Assembly (NCBI GenBank): GCA_035513995.1
Contig: DATKBL010000165.1
Span: 1 to 19,050 of the forward strand
DNA: 19,050 nucleotides
Source: DASUTW01 sp035513995
GTDB taxonomy: Bacteria; Actinomycetota; UBA4738; CALAEC01
Direction: 5' to 3'
Part shown: piece by piece, positions 8,177-17,469 of the stretch
Layout: each line of letters starts with the position of its first letter
Position numbering within the stretch: position 1 is the first letter of the stretch
Translations under genes and position numbers: made by a program
The notes under the pieces: model-generated
Seen by the model: the letters and a program-made list of their open reading frames with translations, nothing else
The model's database searches: none
What the model was told of the DNA's origin: nothing

Positions 8177-8182
8177 TAGTCT
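8177..8182 (+). promoter_or_regulatory. Putative leaderless -10 box (TAGTCT) for ABC exporter operon
   Basis: TAGTCT is followed by seven nucleotides (G then six C) and GTG 8190, with no Shine-Dalgarno. It lies in an 80-nt divergent region shared with the acyl-CoA dehydrogenase promoter on the other strand. Confidence 0.5.
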
Positions 8183-8189
8183 GCCCCCC

Positions 8190-9083
8190 GTGGGCGAGGC
8201 CGCGATCGAGGTGCGGGATCTCCGGAAGTCCTACGGCGACGTGGAGGCGGTCGCCGGGCTCGACCTGACCGTGTCTCGCGGGGAGGTCGTGGCCCTCCTC
8301 GGGCCCAACGGAGCGGGCAAGACCACGACCGTCGAGATCCTGGAGGGGCATCGCGATCGAGACGGGGGCGACGTGTCGGTCCTCGGGCACGATCCCGCGG
8401 CACGCTCCCTCGACCTCCGGAGGCGCATCGGGATCGTTCTGCAGACGACGGGGATCGAGCCCTACCTCACGGTGGCCGAGACCATCGAGCAGTTCCGCGG
8501 GTTCTATCCGTCGCCCCGGCCGCTCGACGAGGTCCTGGAGGCCGTGGAGCTGACCGACCTGCGCGATCGGCGCGTGAAGCGCCTCTCCGGCGGGCAGCAG
8601 CGGCGACTCGACGTGGCCGTGGGGCTGGCCGGCGACCCCGACCTCCTCTTCCTCGACGAGCCCACCACCGGCTTCGACCCCTCGGCGCGCCGGGGCGCCT
8701 GGGACATGATCCGGAACCTGCGGGCGCTGGGGAAAACCGTGCTCCTCACCACGCACTACATGGACGAGGCTCAGAGCCTCGCCGACCGGGTGGCGATCGT
8801 CGTCCGGGGCCGGATCGTGGCCGAGGGCCCGCCTGCGATCCTGACCGGGCGCGACCGGCACGCCACGATCAGCTTCCGGGACTCGGGGGACGGGCTCCCG
8901 GTCGAGGTGGGGGAGGCGGAGGTCGAGGGCGGGATGGTGCGCATCCGGACCGAGGAACCCACGCGCGTGCTCCACACGCTGACGAGCTGGGCGACCGCCC
9001 GGGGCGAGGAGCTCGCCGAGCTGACGGTGTCCCGCCCCTCGCTGGAGGACGTGTATCTCGAGCTGACCGAGGCGGAGGGATGA
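8190..9083 (+). CDS. ABC-2 type exporter, ATP-binding protein
   Basis: 297 aa from GTG 8190. It carries a complete nucleotide-binding domain: Walker A GPNGAGKTT with Lys44, signature LSGGQQRR from residue 132, Walker B DLLFLDEPTTGFDP with Asp156/Glu157, and H-loop His189 in TTHYMDEAQ. The C-terminal ~80 residues, ending SLEDVYLELT, are the extension typical of drug or lipid exporters of the ABC-2 (DrrA/CcmA-like) class. It energises export by the permease encoded next; the two genes overlap as ATGA (start 9080, stop 9083). The substrate is unknown; such pairs export antibiotics, lipids or polysaccharides. The start is supported by the TAGTCT box 7 nt upstream. This operon is separated by only 44 nt from the cyclic-nucleotide-domain operon downstream on the same strand. 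Confidence 0.95.
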   Translation: MGEAAIEVRDLRKSYGDVEAVAGLDLTVSRGEVVALLGPNGAGKTTTVEILEGHRDRDGGDVSVLGHDPAARSLDLRRRIGIVLQTTGIEPYLTVAETIEQFRGFYPSPRPLDEVLEAVELTDLRDRRVKRLSGGQQRRLDVAVGLAGDPDLLFLDEPTTGFDPSARRGAWDMIRNLRALGKTVLLTTHYMDEAQSLADRVAIVVRGRIVAEGPPAILTGRDRHATISFRDSGDGLPVEVGEAEVEGGMVRIRTEEPTRVLHTLTSWATARGEELAELTVSRPSLEDVYLELTEAEG

Positions 9084-9853
9084 GCGGCACCCGGCTCGCC
9101 GCCCGGCAGATCCTCTACGAGAACAGGGCCTTCTGGCGGAACCCGCCGTCGGCGTTCTTCACGTTCGCCTTCCCCCTGATCTTCCTGGTGATCTTCAACC
9201 TGCTGTTCGGCAACGAGACGATCCGCGTGCCCGGCGGCGAGACGAGCGCCTCCACGTTCTTCGTCCCGGCCATCGCCACGCTGGCGATCGTCACCGCGAC
9301 GTTCACGAACCTGGCCACCTCGGTCTCGTTCGCCCGGGACCAGGGGCTGCTGAAGCGCTACCGGGGCACGCCGCTCCCCGCGTGGGCGTACCTGACCGGT
9401 CGGGTGGCGCACGCGATCCTCATCACCATCCTCCTCGTGGCGATCGTGACGGCCTTCGGCGCGCTCTTCTACGGCGTCGACGTGCCCACGAACACGCTGC
9501 CCGCCGTGCTGGTGGCGCTGGCGGTCGGAGGGTTCGCCTTCTGCTCGCTCGGGCTGGCGATGACCGCCGCCGTGCCGAACGCCGACGCCGCGCCGGCGGT
9601 GGTCAACGCGGTGATCCTGCCGTTGCTCTTCATCTCCGACGTGTTCATCCAGACCGACCAGGCGCCCGAGTGGGTGAGCACCCTGGGGAGCATATTCCCG
9701 GTGAAGCACCTGTCGGAGGCCCTGCAGACGGCCTTCAACCCGTTCCACACCGGCGCCGGGTTCGAGTGGGGCCACATCGGCATCGTCGCGGCCTGGGGCG
9801 TGGCGGGGCTGATCCTGGCCTTCCGGTTCTTCTCCTGGGAGCCGAGGACCTAG
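9080..9853 (+). CDS. ABC-2 type exporter, permease
   Basis: 257 aa integral membrane protein of the ABC-2 permease family, with about six hydrophobic segments. The first starts near residue 28 (FFTFAFPLIFLVIFNLLFG). A short extracytoplasmic loop follows, then the family's cytoplasmic coupling segment RDQGLLKRYRGTPLP, and later the membrane segments around LITILLVAIVTAFGALFYG and VVNAVILPLLFISDVFI. The region IFPVKHLSEALQTAFNPFH before the last helix is also typical. It forms the channel with the ATPase encoded immediately upstream, to which it is coupled by an ATGA overlap. No dedicated substrate-binding protein is nearby, as expected for an exporter. The gene ends 44 nt before the MFS/decarboxylase operon, which has its own -10 box, so the two operons may or may not be co-transcribed. 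Confidence 0.93.
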   Translation: MSGTRLAARQILYENRAFWRNPPSAFFTFAFPLIFLVIFNLLFGNETIRVPGGETSASTFFVPAIATLAIVTATFTNLATSVSFARDQGLLKRYRGTPLPAWAYLTGRVAHAILITILLVAIVTAFGALFYGVDVPTNTLPAVLVALAVGGFAFCSLGLAMTAAVPNADAAPAVVNAVILPLLFISDVFIQTDQAPEWVSTLGSIFPVKHLSEALQTAFNPFHTGAGFEWGHIGIVAAWGVAGLILAFRFFSWEPRT

Positions 9854-9885
9854 ACGAGCCACTTCCCGGGTCGGCGTCGAGTCCC

Positions 9886-9891
9886 TATGCT
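9886..9891 (+). promoter_or_regulatory. Putative leaderless -10 box (TATGCT) for MFS-cNMP/decarboxylase operon
   Basis: TATGCT followed by 6 nt (tccggc) and ATG 9898, with no Shine-Dalgarno. It also decides the start codon: the frame is open upstream, but this ATG begins the conserved basic N-terminus. No -35 consensus or obvious operator palindrome is seen in the 44-nt gap. Confidence 0.5.
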
Positions 9892-9897
9892 TCCGGC

Positions 9898-11550
9898 ATG
9901 CGGATCGCCCGCAGACTGACCCGGTCGCTCGCCGCCTTCGCCGCCGTCTTCCGCAACCCCGATCTGCGAAGGGTCGAGACCGCGTTCGTAGCCTTCGGGA
10001 TGGCCGAGTGGGCCACCTGGGTGGCGATCCTCGTCTACGCCTATCAGCGGGGCGGGGCGACGGCCGCAGGCATCGTGGCCGTGATCCAGCTCGTACCCGC
10101 GGCGGTCTTCGCGCCGTTCGCCGCCACCCTCGGCGACCGCTTCCGACGCGACCGGGTCCTCTTGGCCTCCTACCTCGCGCAGGCGGCGGCCATGGCCGCG
10201 ACGGCCGCCGCGCTCCTCGCGGAGGCACCGGTCCCCCTCGTCTACGGGCTGGCGGCCGTCGCGGCCACCAGCATCGCGATGACGCGCCCCGTCCACGGAG
10301 CGATCCTGCCCTCGCTCGCGCGGTCGCCCGAGGAGCTGACCGCCGCGAACGTCGTCGCCGGGTCGATCGAGAGCGCCAGCGTCCTCGCCGGCCCGGCCCT
10401 GGCCGGGTTCCTGCTCGGGCTGGAGGGACCGGGCTCGGTCTTCGCCGTGGTGGCCGCCGGGCTCCTGGTCGGGGGTCTCCTCGTCGCCGGGACCCGGGCG
10501 GTCCCGACGACGGGTGACGCGGAGGGGGCCGGCGCCGTCCTCCGCGACGTGGTGCTCGGGGTCCGCGACCTGGCCGCCGAGCGCGGCGCGCGCCTGCTCG
10601 TCTCGCTCGTGGCCGTGAAGTCGGTGGTGATCGGGGCGCTCGACGTGCTGATCGTGGCGATGGCGATCTCGCTCCTGGAGCTGGGTCCCTCCGGCGCCGG
10701 CTACCTCAGCGCCGCCCTCGGGGCGGGCGGGGTGCTGGGGGCGGCCGCGGCCCTCGGGCTGGTGGGGCGCCGACGGCTCGCCCCCGCACTCGCCGCGGGC
10801 CTCATCCTGCTCGGGGTGCCGGTGGCCGCGATCGGGCTCCTTCCGGGGACGCTGGCCGCCGCCCTGCTCCTGGTGGCCGGCGGGGCCGGCCACAGCCTCG
10901 CCGACGTGGCGGGGCGCACGATGTTGCAGCGGGCCGTACGCGACGAGGTCCTCTCTCGCGCCTTCGGCGTGCTGGAGGGGCTGCACATGGCCTCCCTCGC
11001 CGTGGGGTCGATCGCCGCTCCCCTGCTGGTGGCGACCCTGGGGACGACCGGCGCCCTCGTCGCGGTGGGGACGTTCCTGCCAGCGCTCGTCGTCCTCGCC
11101 ACCCGAGGGCTGCACACCGTGGACACCGAGGTCGACGCGCCGGTCGAGGGCGTGCGCCTCCTCGCAGACATCGACCTGTTCGCGCCGCTCCCGGTCCCGA
11201 CGCTGGAGCGGCTGGCGTCGCGGCTGATCCCCGTGGAGGCGCCCGCGGGCGCCGTGGTGATCAGAGAGGGGGACGAAGGGGACCGCTTCTACGTGATCGA
11301 ATCGGGACGCGTGCGGGTCACGCGCGGAGGCGAGCCGGTCGCGGTCCTGGGCCCCGGCGACCACGTCGGTGAGATCGCGCTGCTCCACCGCGTGCCCCGC
11401 ACCGCCACGGTCGCCGCCCTCGAGCCCGTCCGCCTGCAGGCCCTGGAGCGCGCCGACTTCCTCGAGACCGTGACCGGGCACCCCCAGAGCCGGGAACGTG
11501 CCCAGCGCGTGGCCGCCGCCCGTCTCCCCGAGCCGCGGGAGACGCGGTGA
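9898..11550 (+). CDS. MFS transporter fused to C-terminal cyclic-nucleotide-binding domain
   Basis: 550 aa. Residues ~1-415 are an MFS transporter of the EntS-like MFS_3 type, with roughly 10-12 hydrophobic segments. The usual loop signature GDRFRRDRVLL follows the second to third helix, and a fairly well-kept TRPVHGAILPSL region follows. Residues ~424-530 form a cyclic-nucleotide-binding domain: DLFAPLPVPTLERLAS entry helix, GDEGDRFYVIESGRVRV, and the phosphate-binding cassette VGEIALLHRVPRTATV with Glu492 and Arg501. Their spacing of 9 matches protein kinase A-type sites, so real cAMP or cGMP binding is plausible. A short Arg-rich tail follows. The gene overlaps the next one as GTGA. The family suggests efflux of a small molecule driven by the proton gradient; control by cyclic nucleotide through the tail is inference. 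Substrate unknown. Confidence 0.92.
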   Translation: MRIARRLTRSLAAFAAVFRNPDLRRVETAFVAFGMAEWATWVAILVYAYQRGGATAAGIVAVIQLVPAAVFAPFAATLGDRFRRDRVLLASYLAQAAAMAATAAALLAEAPVPLVYGLAAVAATSIAMTRPVHGAILPSLARSPEELTAANVVAGSIESASVLAGPALAGFLLGLEGPGSVFAVVAAGLLVGGLLVAGTRAVPTTGDAEGAGAVLRDVVLGVRDLAAERGARLLVSLVAVKSVVIGALDVLIVAMAISLLELGPSGAGYLSAALGAGGVLGAAAALGLVGRRRLAPALAAGLILLGVPVAAIGLLPGTLAAALLLVAGGAGHSLADVAGRTMLQRAVRDEVLSRAFGVLEGLHMASLAVGSIAAPLLVATLGTTGALVAVGTFLPALVVLATRGLHTVDTEVDAPVEGVRLLADIDLFAPLPVPTLERLASRLIPVEAPAGAVVIREGDEGDRFYVIESGRVRVTRGGEPVAVLGPGDHVGEIALLHRVPRTATVAALEPVRLQALERADFLETVTGHPQSRERAQRVAAARLPEPRETR

Positions 11551-13415
11551 GCGACCGCCCCCTCCGGATCGACCCCGAGACGATGCGCCGGCTCGGGTAC
11601 CGCACGGTGGACATGCTCGTGGAGCGGCTGGCCGACCAGGACGCCCCCCTGATCCGACGGGCGTCTCGGGAGGAGATGGAGGCCCGGCTCCACAGGCCGC
11701 CGCCGGAGGACCCCACGCCGTACGAGGAGGTCCTCGAGCGGCTGGAGCGGGACGTGCTGCCCTTCACCAGCCGAGGGGACCATCCGGGGTTCATGGCGTA
11801 CATCCCCTCCTGCCCCACCTGGCCGGGGGCGCTCGGCGACCTGGTGGCCAGCGCGCTCAACGTCTACGCCGGGGCGTGGATGGACTCGGCCGGCCCCAGC
11901 CAGCTCGAGCTCACCGTCCTCGACTGGTTCCGCCGCTGGATCGGGTACCCGGAGGACTCCGCCGGGATCCTGGTGAGCGGCGGCTCCGCCGCGAACATGA
12001 CCGCTCTGGCGTGCGCCCGCGAGGCGCTCCTCGGCGCCATGTCCGACCGCGTCGTCATCTACGTCTCCGACCAGGCTCACTCCTCGCTGGCCCGCGCCGC
12101 CCGCGTGCTCGGCTTCCGCCCGGATCAGGTCCGGGTGCTCCCGAGCGACCGCCGGTTTCGCCTTCGCCCCGAGCTGGTCGCCGACGCGATGGAGGCGGAT
12201 CGCCGCGAGGGGCGCCGCCCCTTCCTGGTCGGCGCGGCGGCCGGCTCCACCAACACCGGAGCGATCGACCCGCTCGGGGAGCTCGCCGACCTCTGCGCCG
12301 AGGAGGGGGCGTGGCTCCACGTGGATGCGGCGTACGGAGGCTTCGCCGCCCTCACGGACCGCGGGCGCGAGGCGCTTCGCGGCATCGAGCGGGCCGACTC
12401 GGTCACCCTGGACCCCCACAAGTGGCTCTTCCAGCCGTTCGAGTGCGGGAGCGTCCTGGTGAGGCGGGGTCACCTCCTCGGGGAGGCGTTCACCGTGGAC
12501 CCGGACTACCTGAAGGACGCGGAGGCCGACGCGGGCGAGGTGAACTTCTCCGACCTGGGGATGCAGCTCACCAGGATGTCGAGGTCCCTGAAGCTGTGGA
12601 TGTCGCTGAACGCCTTCGGCGTCTCGGCGTTCAGGAACGCCATCGATCGGGCCATGGACCTCGCCAGCCTGGCGCAGGAGCGCATCGAGGAGCGGGACGA
12701 GCTCGAGCTGCTCTCGCCGGCCGGCCTGGGGATCGTGTGCTTCCGTCGCCGCTTCCCCGGAGGCGGGGCCGAGGTGGAGCGGCGGAACGCGGCGCTCGTC
12801 CCGGCGCTCGAGCGGACCGGCCGCGCGCTGATCTCGTCGACCCGCCTCCACGGGACCTATGCGCTGCGACTGTGCATCCTGAACGACACGACCCGCGCCG
12901 AGGACGTGCGCTGGGTGATCGACTGGCTGGCGGAGGCCGACGCGGAGGATGGGGCCTCCGCCGACCATCACGGCCGGCACGCGCCGATGCCCACGGCGGG
13001 ATGGGGCCCGGACGCCGACCGCCTGCGCGACCTCGAGGTCTGCGAGGGGCTCACCGAGGACCAGCTCGCCTCGCTCGCCGGCTCGGCCCGGACGAGGACG
13101 GCCCCCGCGGGCACCACCCTGGTCGCGCGCTGGGAGTCCTCCCGCGAGTTCTACGTCGTCCTCGAGGGCGAGGTGTCGGTCGAGATCGAGGGGGCGGAGG
13201 TGGCGCGCCTCGGCCCCGGTCGCTTCTTCGGTGAGCTGGCGGCGCTCGACTGGGGCGCGGAGTACGGCTACCCACGACTCGCCACCGTCTCGGCCGCGAC
13301 CGACGTCCGTCTCCTCGAGGTGCCGCCCGCGCGCTTCAACGAGCTCTTCCGCGGGTCCGAGTCGTTCGCCGCGCGGATCCGGGCCGCGATCCGGGAGCGG
13401 CTGCCCACCGACTAG
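11547..13415 (+). CDS. PLP-dependent aromatic-L-amino-acid decarboxylase-like enzyme fused to cyclic-nucleotide-binding domain
   Basis: 622 aa from GTG 11547 (GTGA overlap with the MFS gene; GGGAG just upstream). Residues ~1-462 are a group II PLP decarboxylase: GFMAYIPSCPTWPGALGD, LVSGGSAANMTAL, His178 in SDQAHSS, HVDAAYGGFAAL, and the PLP lysine Lys292 in DPHKWLFQPFECGS. Aligning backwards without gaps from the shared RSLK motif, the flexible-loop catalytic Tyr of animal DOPA decarboxylase (Tyr332) falls on Phe334. The same change marks plant aromatic aldehyde synthases. A linker (~463-487) leads to a cyclic-nucleotide-binding domain (~488-605) with FFGELAALDWG (Glu563) and YPRLATV (Arg577), five residues longer between Glu and Arg than in the MFS partner. 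The product would be an aromatic amine or aldehyde. Its stop TAG interlocks with that of the convergent L,D-transpeptidase gene. Confidence 0.92.
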   Translation: MSDRPLRIDPETMRRLGYRTVDMLVERLADQDAPLIRRASREEMEARLHRPPPEDPTPYEEVLERLERDVLPFTSRGDHPGFMAYIPSCPTWPGALGDLVASALNVYAGAWMDSAGPSQLELTVLDWFRRWIGYPEDSAGILVSGGSAANMTALACAREALLGAMSDRVVIYVSDQAHSSLARAARVLGFRPDQVRVLPSDRRFRLRPELVADAMEADRREGRRPFLVGAAAGSTNTGAIDPLGELADLCAEEGAWLHVDAAYGGFAALTDRGREALRGIERADSVTLDPHKWLFQPFECGSVLVRRGHLLGEAFTVDPDYLKDAEADAGEVNFSDLGMQLTRMSRSLKLWMSLNAFGVSAFRNAIDRAMDLASLAQERIEERDELELLSPAGLGIVCFRRRFPGGGAEVERRNAALVPALERTGRALISSTRLHGTYALRLCILNDTTRAEDVRWVIDWLAEADAEDGASADHHGRHAPMPTAGWGPDADRLRDLEVCEGLTEDQLASLAGSARTRTAPAGTTLVARWESSREFYVVLEGEVSVEIEGAEVARLGPGRFFGELAALDWGAEYGYPRLATVSAATDVRLLEVPPARFNELFRGSESFAARIRAAIRERLPTD

Positions 13416-14575
13416 TGGTAGACGCGGACCACGGTCCCGATCGGCATGATGTCGTGCAGATGGATCGCGGTCCAGTAGGGCACCCGCGAGCACCCGTGGC
13501 TGGCCGGGTAGTTCGGGACCGAGGGCCACCCGTGCACCGCCCGCAGGCCGTCGAAGTACGAGGGGTAGTAGAGCCTCCCGGGGCTGTAGCCCGCGATCTT
13601 CCGGTGGACGCGGAACACGCCGTCGCGCGTGGCGCCCCCGGCTCCGGTCGAGGTGTGGACGATCTCGCTGATCTTCCCGTCCCGGATCACGTACAGCACC
13701 TGCTTCGTCTGGTCGATCTCGACGTGGAAGGCAGGCTTCTTCGCGCGGGGCTTGGGTCGGATCGGCGAGGCCAGCCTCCGCCACGTCGCGGGCCGCACCG
13801 ACTTGACCCTCGCCATCCCCTGGACCTTGTGGAAGGCCAGCACGGCGTCGCCGGTCTGCTGATCGAAGGAGCGGTTGATCCCCCGGAGGTAGTAGCCGAG
13901 CGACCCCAGGCGCTGCTCGAGCAGCTTCACGATCTCTCCGTTCGCGCCCTGCCCCAGCGAGGGAAGCGGGGTGGTCCGCGCGCGGCTCGTCGCGCTGGTT
14001 CTCAGGAGGTCCTCATGATCGAAGACGGCGCGGCCCCGATGCCGCCCGGGCTTCTTGACCGGGAGCCGGGTCGAGAATCGGCCCTGGGCGTCGATGGAGA
14101 CCTTCCGGCGAGCCGTGGTCTTCGTCCCGCGTCGAAGCGAGACCTCCACGCGACCCCCCGGCACCGCGGGCTCGACGTGCCCGAAGACCTTCGTCCTTCC
14201 GAACAGGAGCACCCTGCCGATCCGGACCCGGACGATCGGTCGGACGCGGACCCACAGAGGGTCGCTCTGCGCGCCGCTCCACTCCGCTCGGAGCCTGACG
14301 TTGCGCTCCGGCGTGAACGAGATGGCGAACGTGCCGTCGGGCGCCGAGGTTACGGGCCCGAGCACCGGGTCGCCCGTGCCCACCTCCACGATCGTGACCG
14401 GCCCCTCGTCCGCCGGGTCCACCACGCCCGACAAGGTGACGCTCTCGCCGTGGCGGACCCGGGCGGGGTCGGCCTCGAGCGTCACGCTCGGGTCGGCGGC
14501 GGCCGCCGCGGGGCTCGCGAGCCCGAGCGAGGCCGGCACCATCGCCAGCACCAGCAGTCGAACGATCCTCGTCAC
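13412..14575 (-). CDS. L,D-transpeptidase (YkuD) with peptidoglycan-binding domain
   Basis: 387 aa from GTG 14575. Signal peptide (TRIVRLLVLAMVPASLGL, cleavage near SPAAAAADP). Residues ~35-190 hold two Ig-like beta segments. A peptidoglycan-binding_1 domain follows (~205-270; GQGANGEIVKLLEQRLGSLGYY, then GDAVLAFHKVQGM). The C-terminal YkuD domain carries catalytic His348 (AVHGWPS) and Cys362 (SHGCSR). It forms 3-3 cross-links or attaches proteins in peptidoglycan outside the membrane. The start choice: GGAGGG (14586-14581) lies 5 nt before GTG 14575, and a TAAGAT -10 (14600-14595) overlaps the alternative ATG at 14596, so a transcript from it would begin after that ATG. If the ATG were used from a longer operon transcript, the protein would be 394 aa. 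It follows the WecA-like gene and ends interlocked with the convergent decarboxylase gene. Confidence 0.93.
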   Translation of the reverse strand: MTRIVRLLVLAMVPASLGLASPAAAAADPSVTLEADPARVRHGESVTLSGVVDPADEGPVTIVEVGTGDPVLGPVTSAPDGTFAISFTPERNVRLRAEWSGAQSDPLWVRVRPIVRVRIGRVLLFGRTKVFGHVEPAVPGGRVEVSLRRGTKTTARRKVSIDAQGRFSTRLPVKKPGRHRGRAVFDHEDLLRTSATSRARTTPLPSLGQGANGEIVKLLEQRLGSLGYYLRGINRSFDQQTGDAVLAFHKVQGMARVKSVRPATWRRLASPIRPKPRAKKPAFHVEIDQTKQVLYVIRDGKISEIVHTSTGAGGATRDGVFRVHRKIAGYSPGRLYYPSYFDGLRAVHGWPSVPNYPASHGCSRVPYWTAIHLHDIMPIGTVVRVYH

Positions 14576-14580
14576 CGAAT

Positions 14581-14600
14581 CCCTCCGGCTCGACATCTTA
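14581..14600 (-). promoter_or_regulatory. -10 box (TAAGAT) and RBS (GGAGGG) of L,D-transpeptidase gene
   Basis: TAAGAT (14600-14595) contains the stop codon TAA of the WecA-like gene and most of the alternative ATG (14596-14594). GGAGGG (14586-14581) is 5 nt before GTG 14575. Together they favour the downstream GTG as start and a promoter inside the operon. Confidence 0.45.
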
Positions 14601-15763
14601 TCCCCGCATCCTCGCTTCTCTGGAAGGACGGCCGGCCGCCTCCGCTCCGGCGCGGGCGCGGCCGTTCGCCCGGAACACGCGCGGCACGGCGGTCCCCACC
14701 AGCAGCAGCAGCACGACTCCGATGAACACGAGGGCCAGCGCCTGGCTCCGCACGTAGGTGATGGCGAGCGCCGAGGCGGCGAGCAGCCCGCTCCACAGGT
14801 ACATCAGCAGGACGGCGGTCCGGTGCGAGTGACCGATCTCCAGCAGGCGGTGATGGATGTGCTCCTTGTCGGGACGGAAGATCGCGCGGCCGCCACGCAG
14901 CCTCCGGATCACCGCCAGGACCACGTCGGTGAACGGCACCGCGAGGACGAGCAGGGGGATCATCACCGGGATGGCCAGGGCCGCGAAGTCCGGGTTCGTC
15001 GGCACGTCGGTCCGCCCCACCCCCGAGACCGTCGCCGCCGCCAGCACGAGCCCCAGCAGCATGCTCCCCGAGTCCCCCATGAAGATCTTCGCCGGGTTGA
15101 AGTTGTAGGGCAGGAACCCGATCGCCGCGCCCACGACCAGCGCTGAGAAGAGCGCCGCCGGCGACGGGCCGCCCGACCCCGGGGTCACCGCGAAGCTCGA
15201 GTCGGCCGCCTGGAAGGCGTAGACGAAGAACGCCCCCGCCGCGATCGCGGCCACGCCCGCGGCCAGGCCGTCGAGCCCGTCGATCAGATTCAGCGCGTTG
15301 ACCATCGCCAGGACCCACAGCAGCGTCAGCGGCACGGCGAGGTCGGGCGAGAGCGACAGCACCCCCAGGCCCGGAAACCAGAAGTACACCAGCTGAACGC
15401 CGAACAGGATCAGGATGCCGCCGGCGAGCACCTGCCCCGCGACCTTGGCCGGCGCCGCGATCCCTCGGAGGTCGTCGAAGGCCCCGAGCGCCACGATCAC
15501 GGTGCCGGCGATCGCCACGCCGAGCGGTTCCGAGGAGAGCGCGAACACCCCGCGGAACGAGGGGATCGCCGAGGCCGCCCACAGCCCCGCGAGGATCCCC
15601 AGCCAGATGGCCACCCCGCCGAGCGTCGGCGTCGGCTTCGGGTGCACCTTCCGGTCGGACGGCCGGTCGATCGCGCCGAAGCGGTTCGCCAGCCACCGGA
15701 CCACCGGCGTCGCCGCGAAGGTGGTCAGGGCGGTCGCGAGGAGAACACCCAGGTAGGGCAGCA

Positions 15764-15764
<1 letters not shown>
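14598..15764 (-). CDS. Undecaprenyl-phosphate sugar-1-phosphate transferase (WecA/TagO/MraY family)
   Basis: 388 aa polytopic membrane protein with about 10-11 hydrophobic segments. Family motifs are in order: KVHPKPTPTLGGVAIWLG near residue 40, the acidic pair in GAFDDLRG (~95), NALNLIDGLDGLAAG (~155-170), PAKIFMGDSGSMLLG (~225-240), and the cytoplasmic HIHHRLL (~300). HIHHRLL and NLIDGLDG point to the WecA/TagO/Rv1302 branch rather than MraY. It transfers a HexNAc-1-phosphate from the UDP-sugar to undecaprenyl or decaprenyl phosphate, the first step of arabinogalactan, teichoic acid or other surface-polymer synthesis. Start GTG 15764 shares its G with the last base of the glyA stop (TAGTG), implying coupled translation. 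The C-terminal tail is Arg/Ala-rich and cytoplasmic. The position after glyA and before an L,D-transpeptidase fits a cell-envelope role. Confidence 0.93.
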
Positions 15765-17016
<1,252 letters not shown>

Positions 17017-17020
<4 letters not shown>

Positions 17021-17469
17021 CGCTCCGCCTCCTCCTGCTCGATCTCCGCGATCTGCTCGACGCGCCGCTGGTGGCGTCCCCCCTCGAACTCCGTCGCCAG
17101 CCACACGCGAAGGATCTCGCGGGCGAGCGCAGGGGCGACGATCCTGCCCCCCATCGCCAGCACGTTGGCGTCGTTGTGCTCCCGGGACAGCCTGGCCGTG
17201 AAGAGATCGTTGCACAGCGCCGCCCGGACGCGGCGCACCTTGTTCGCGGCGATCTGCTCGCCCTGGCCCGATCCGCCCAGCACGATCCCCCGGTCGGCGC
17301 GGCCGTCCCGCACCAGTCGGCCGACCGCGGCGCAGAACGCCGGGTAGTCGGAGGGCTCCTCGGAGTGGCTCCCGACGTCCTCGACCTCGTGGCCGAGCTC
17401 CTTCAGGTGCCCCTTCAGATCCTCCTTCAGCGGGTACCCCGCGTGGTCGGCTCCGATCGCGATCCTCAC
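17017..17469 (-). CDS. rpiB: Ribose-5-phosphate isomerase B
   Basis: 150 aa from GTG 17469; this start overlaps the stop of the phosphatase gene as GTGA. It interconverts ribose-5-phosphate and ribulose-5-phosphate in the non-oxidative pentose phosphate pathway. The N-terminal motif IAIGADHAGYPLKEDL and the active-site loop GIVLGGSGQGEQIAANK are intact. In the Escherichia coli enzyme a Cys in CGTGIG is the catalytic base. Here that Cys is Gly and Glu71 (in QGEQ) is at the position of the catalytic Glu of Mycobacterium tuberculosis RpiB, so this is the mycobacterial-type enzyme. Further motifs are RAALCNDLFTARLSREHNDANVL and a charged C-terminal tail. The gene is coupled at both ends, to the LMW phosphatase and to glyA. 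Confidence 0.96.

Noticed and set aside
8190..13415. Treating the ABC exporter and the MFS/decarboxylase genes as one functional operon.
   Set aside because: They are separated by 44 nt with a separate -10 box, and nothing in the ABC proteins points to the same substrate. Co-transcription remains possible.
9850..13784. Long minus-strand open frames opposite the MFS and decarboxylase genes.
   Set aside because: The translations are Arg/Gly/Asp/His-rich without recognisable domains, while the plus-strand proteins have complete motifs and coupled start-stop overlaps.
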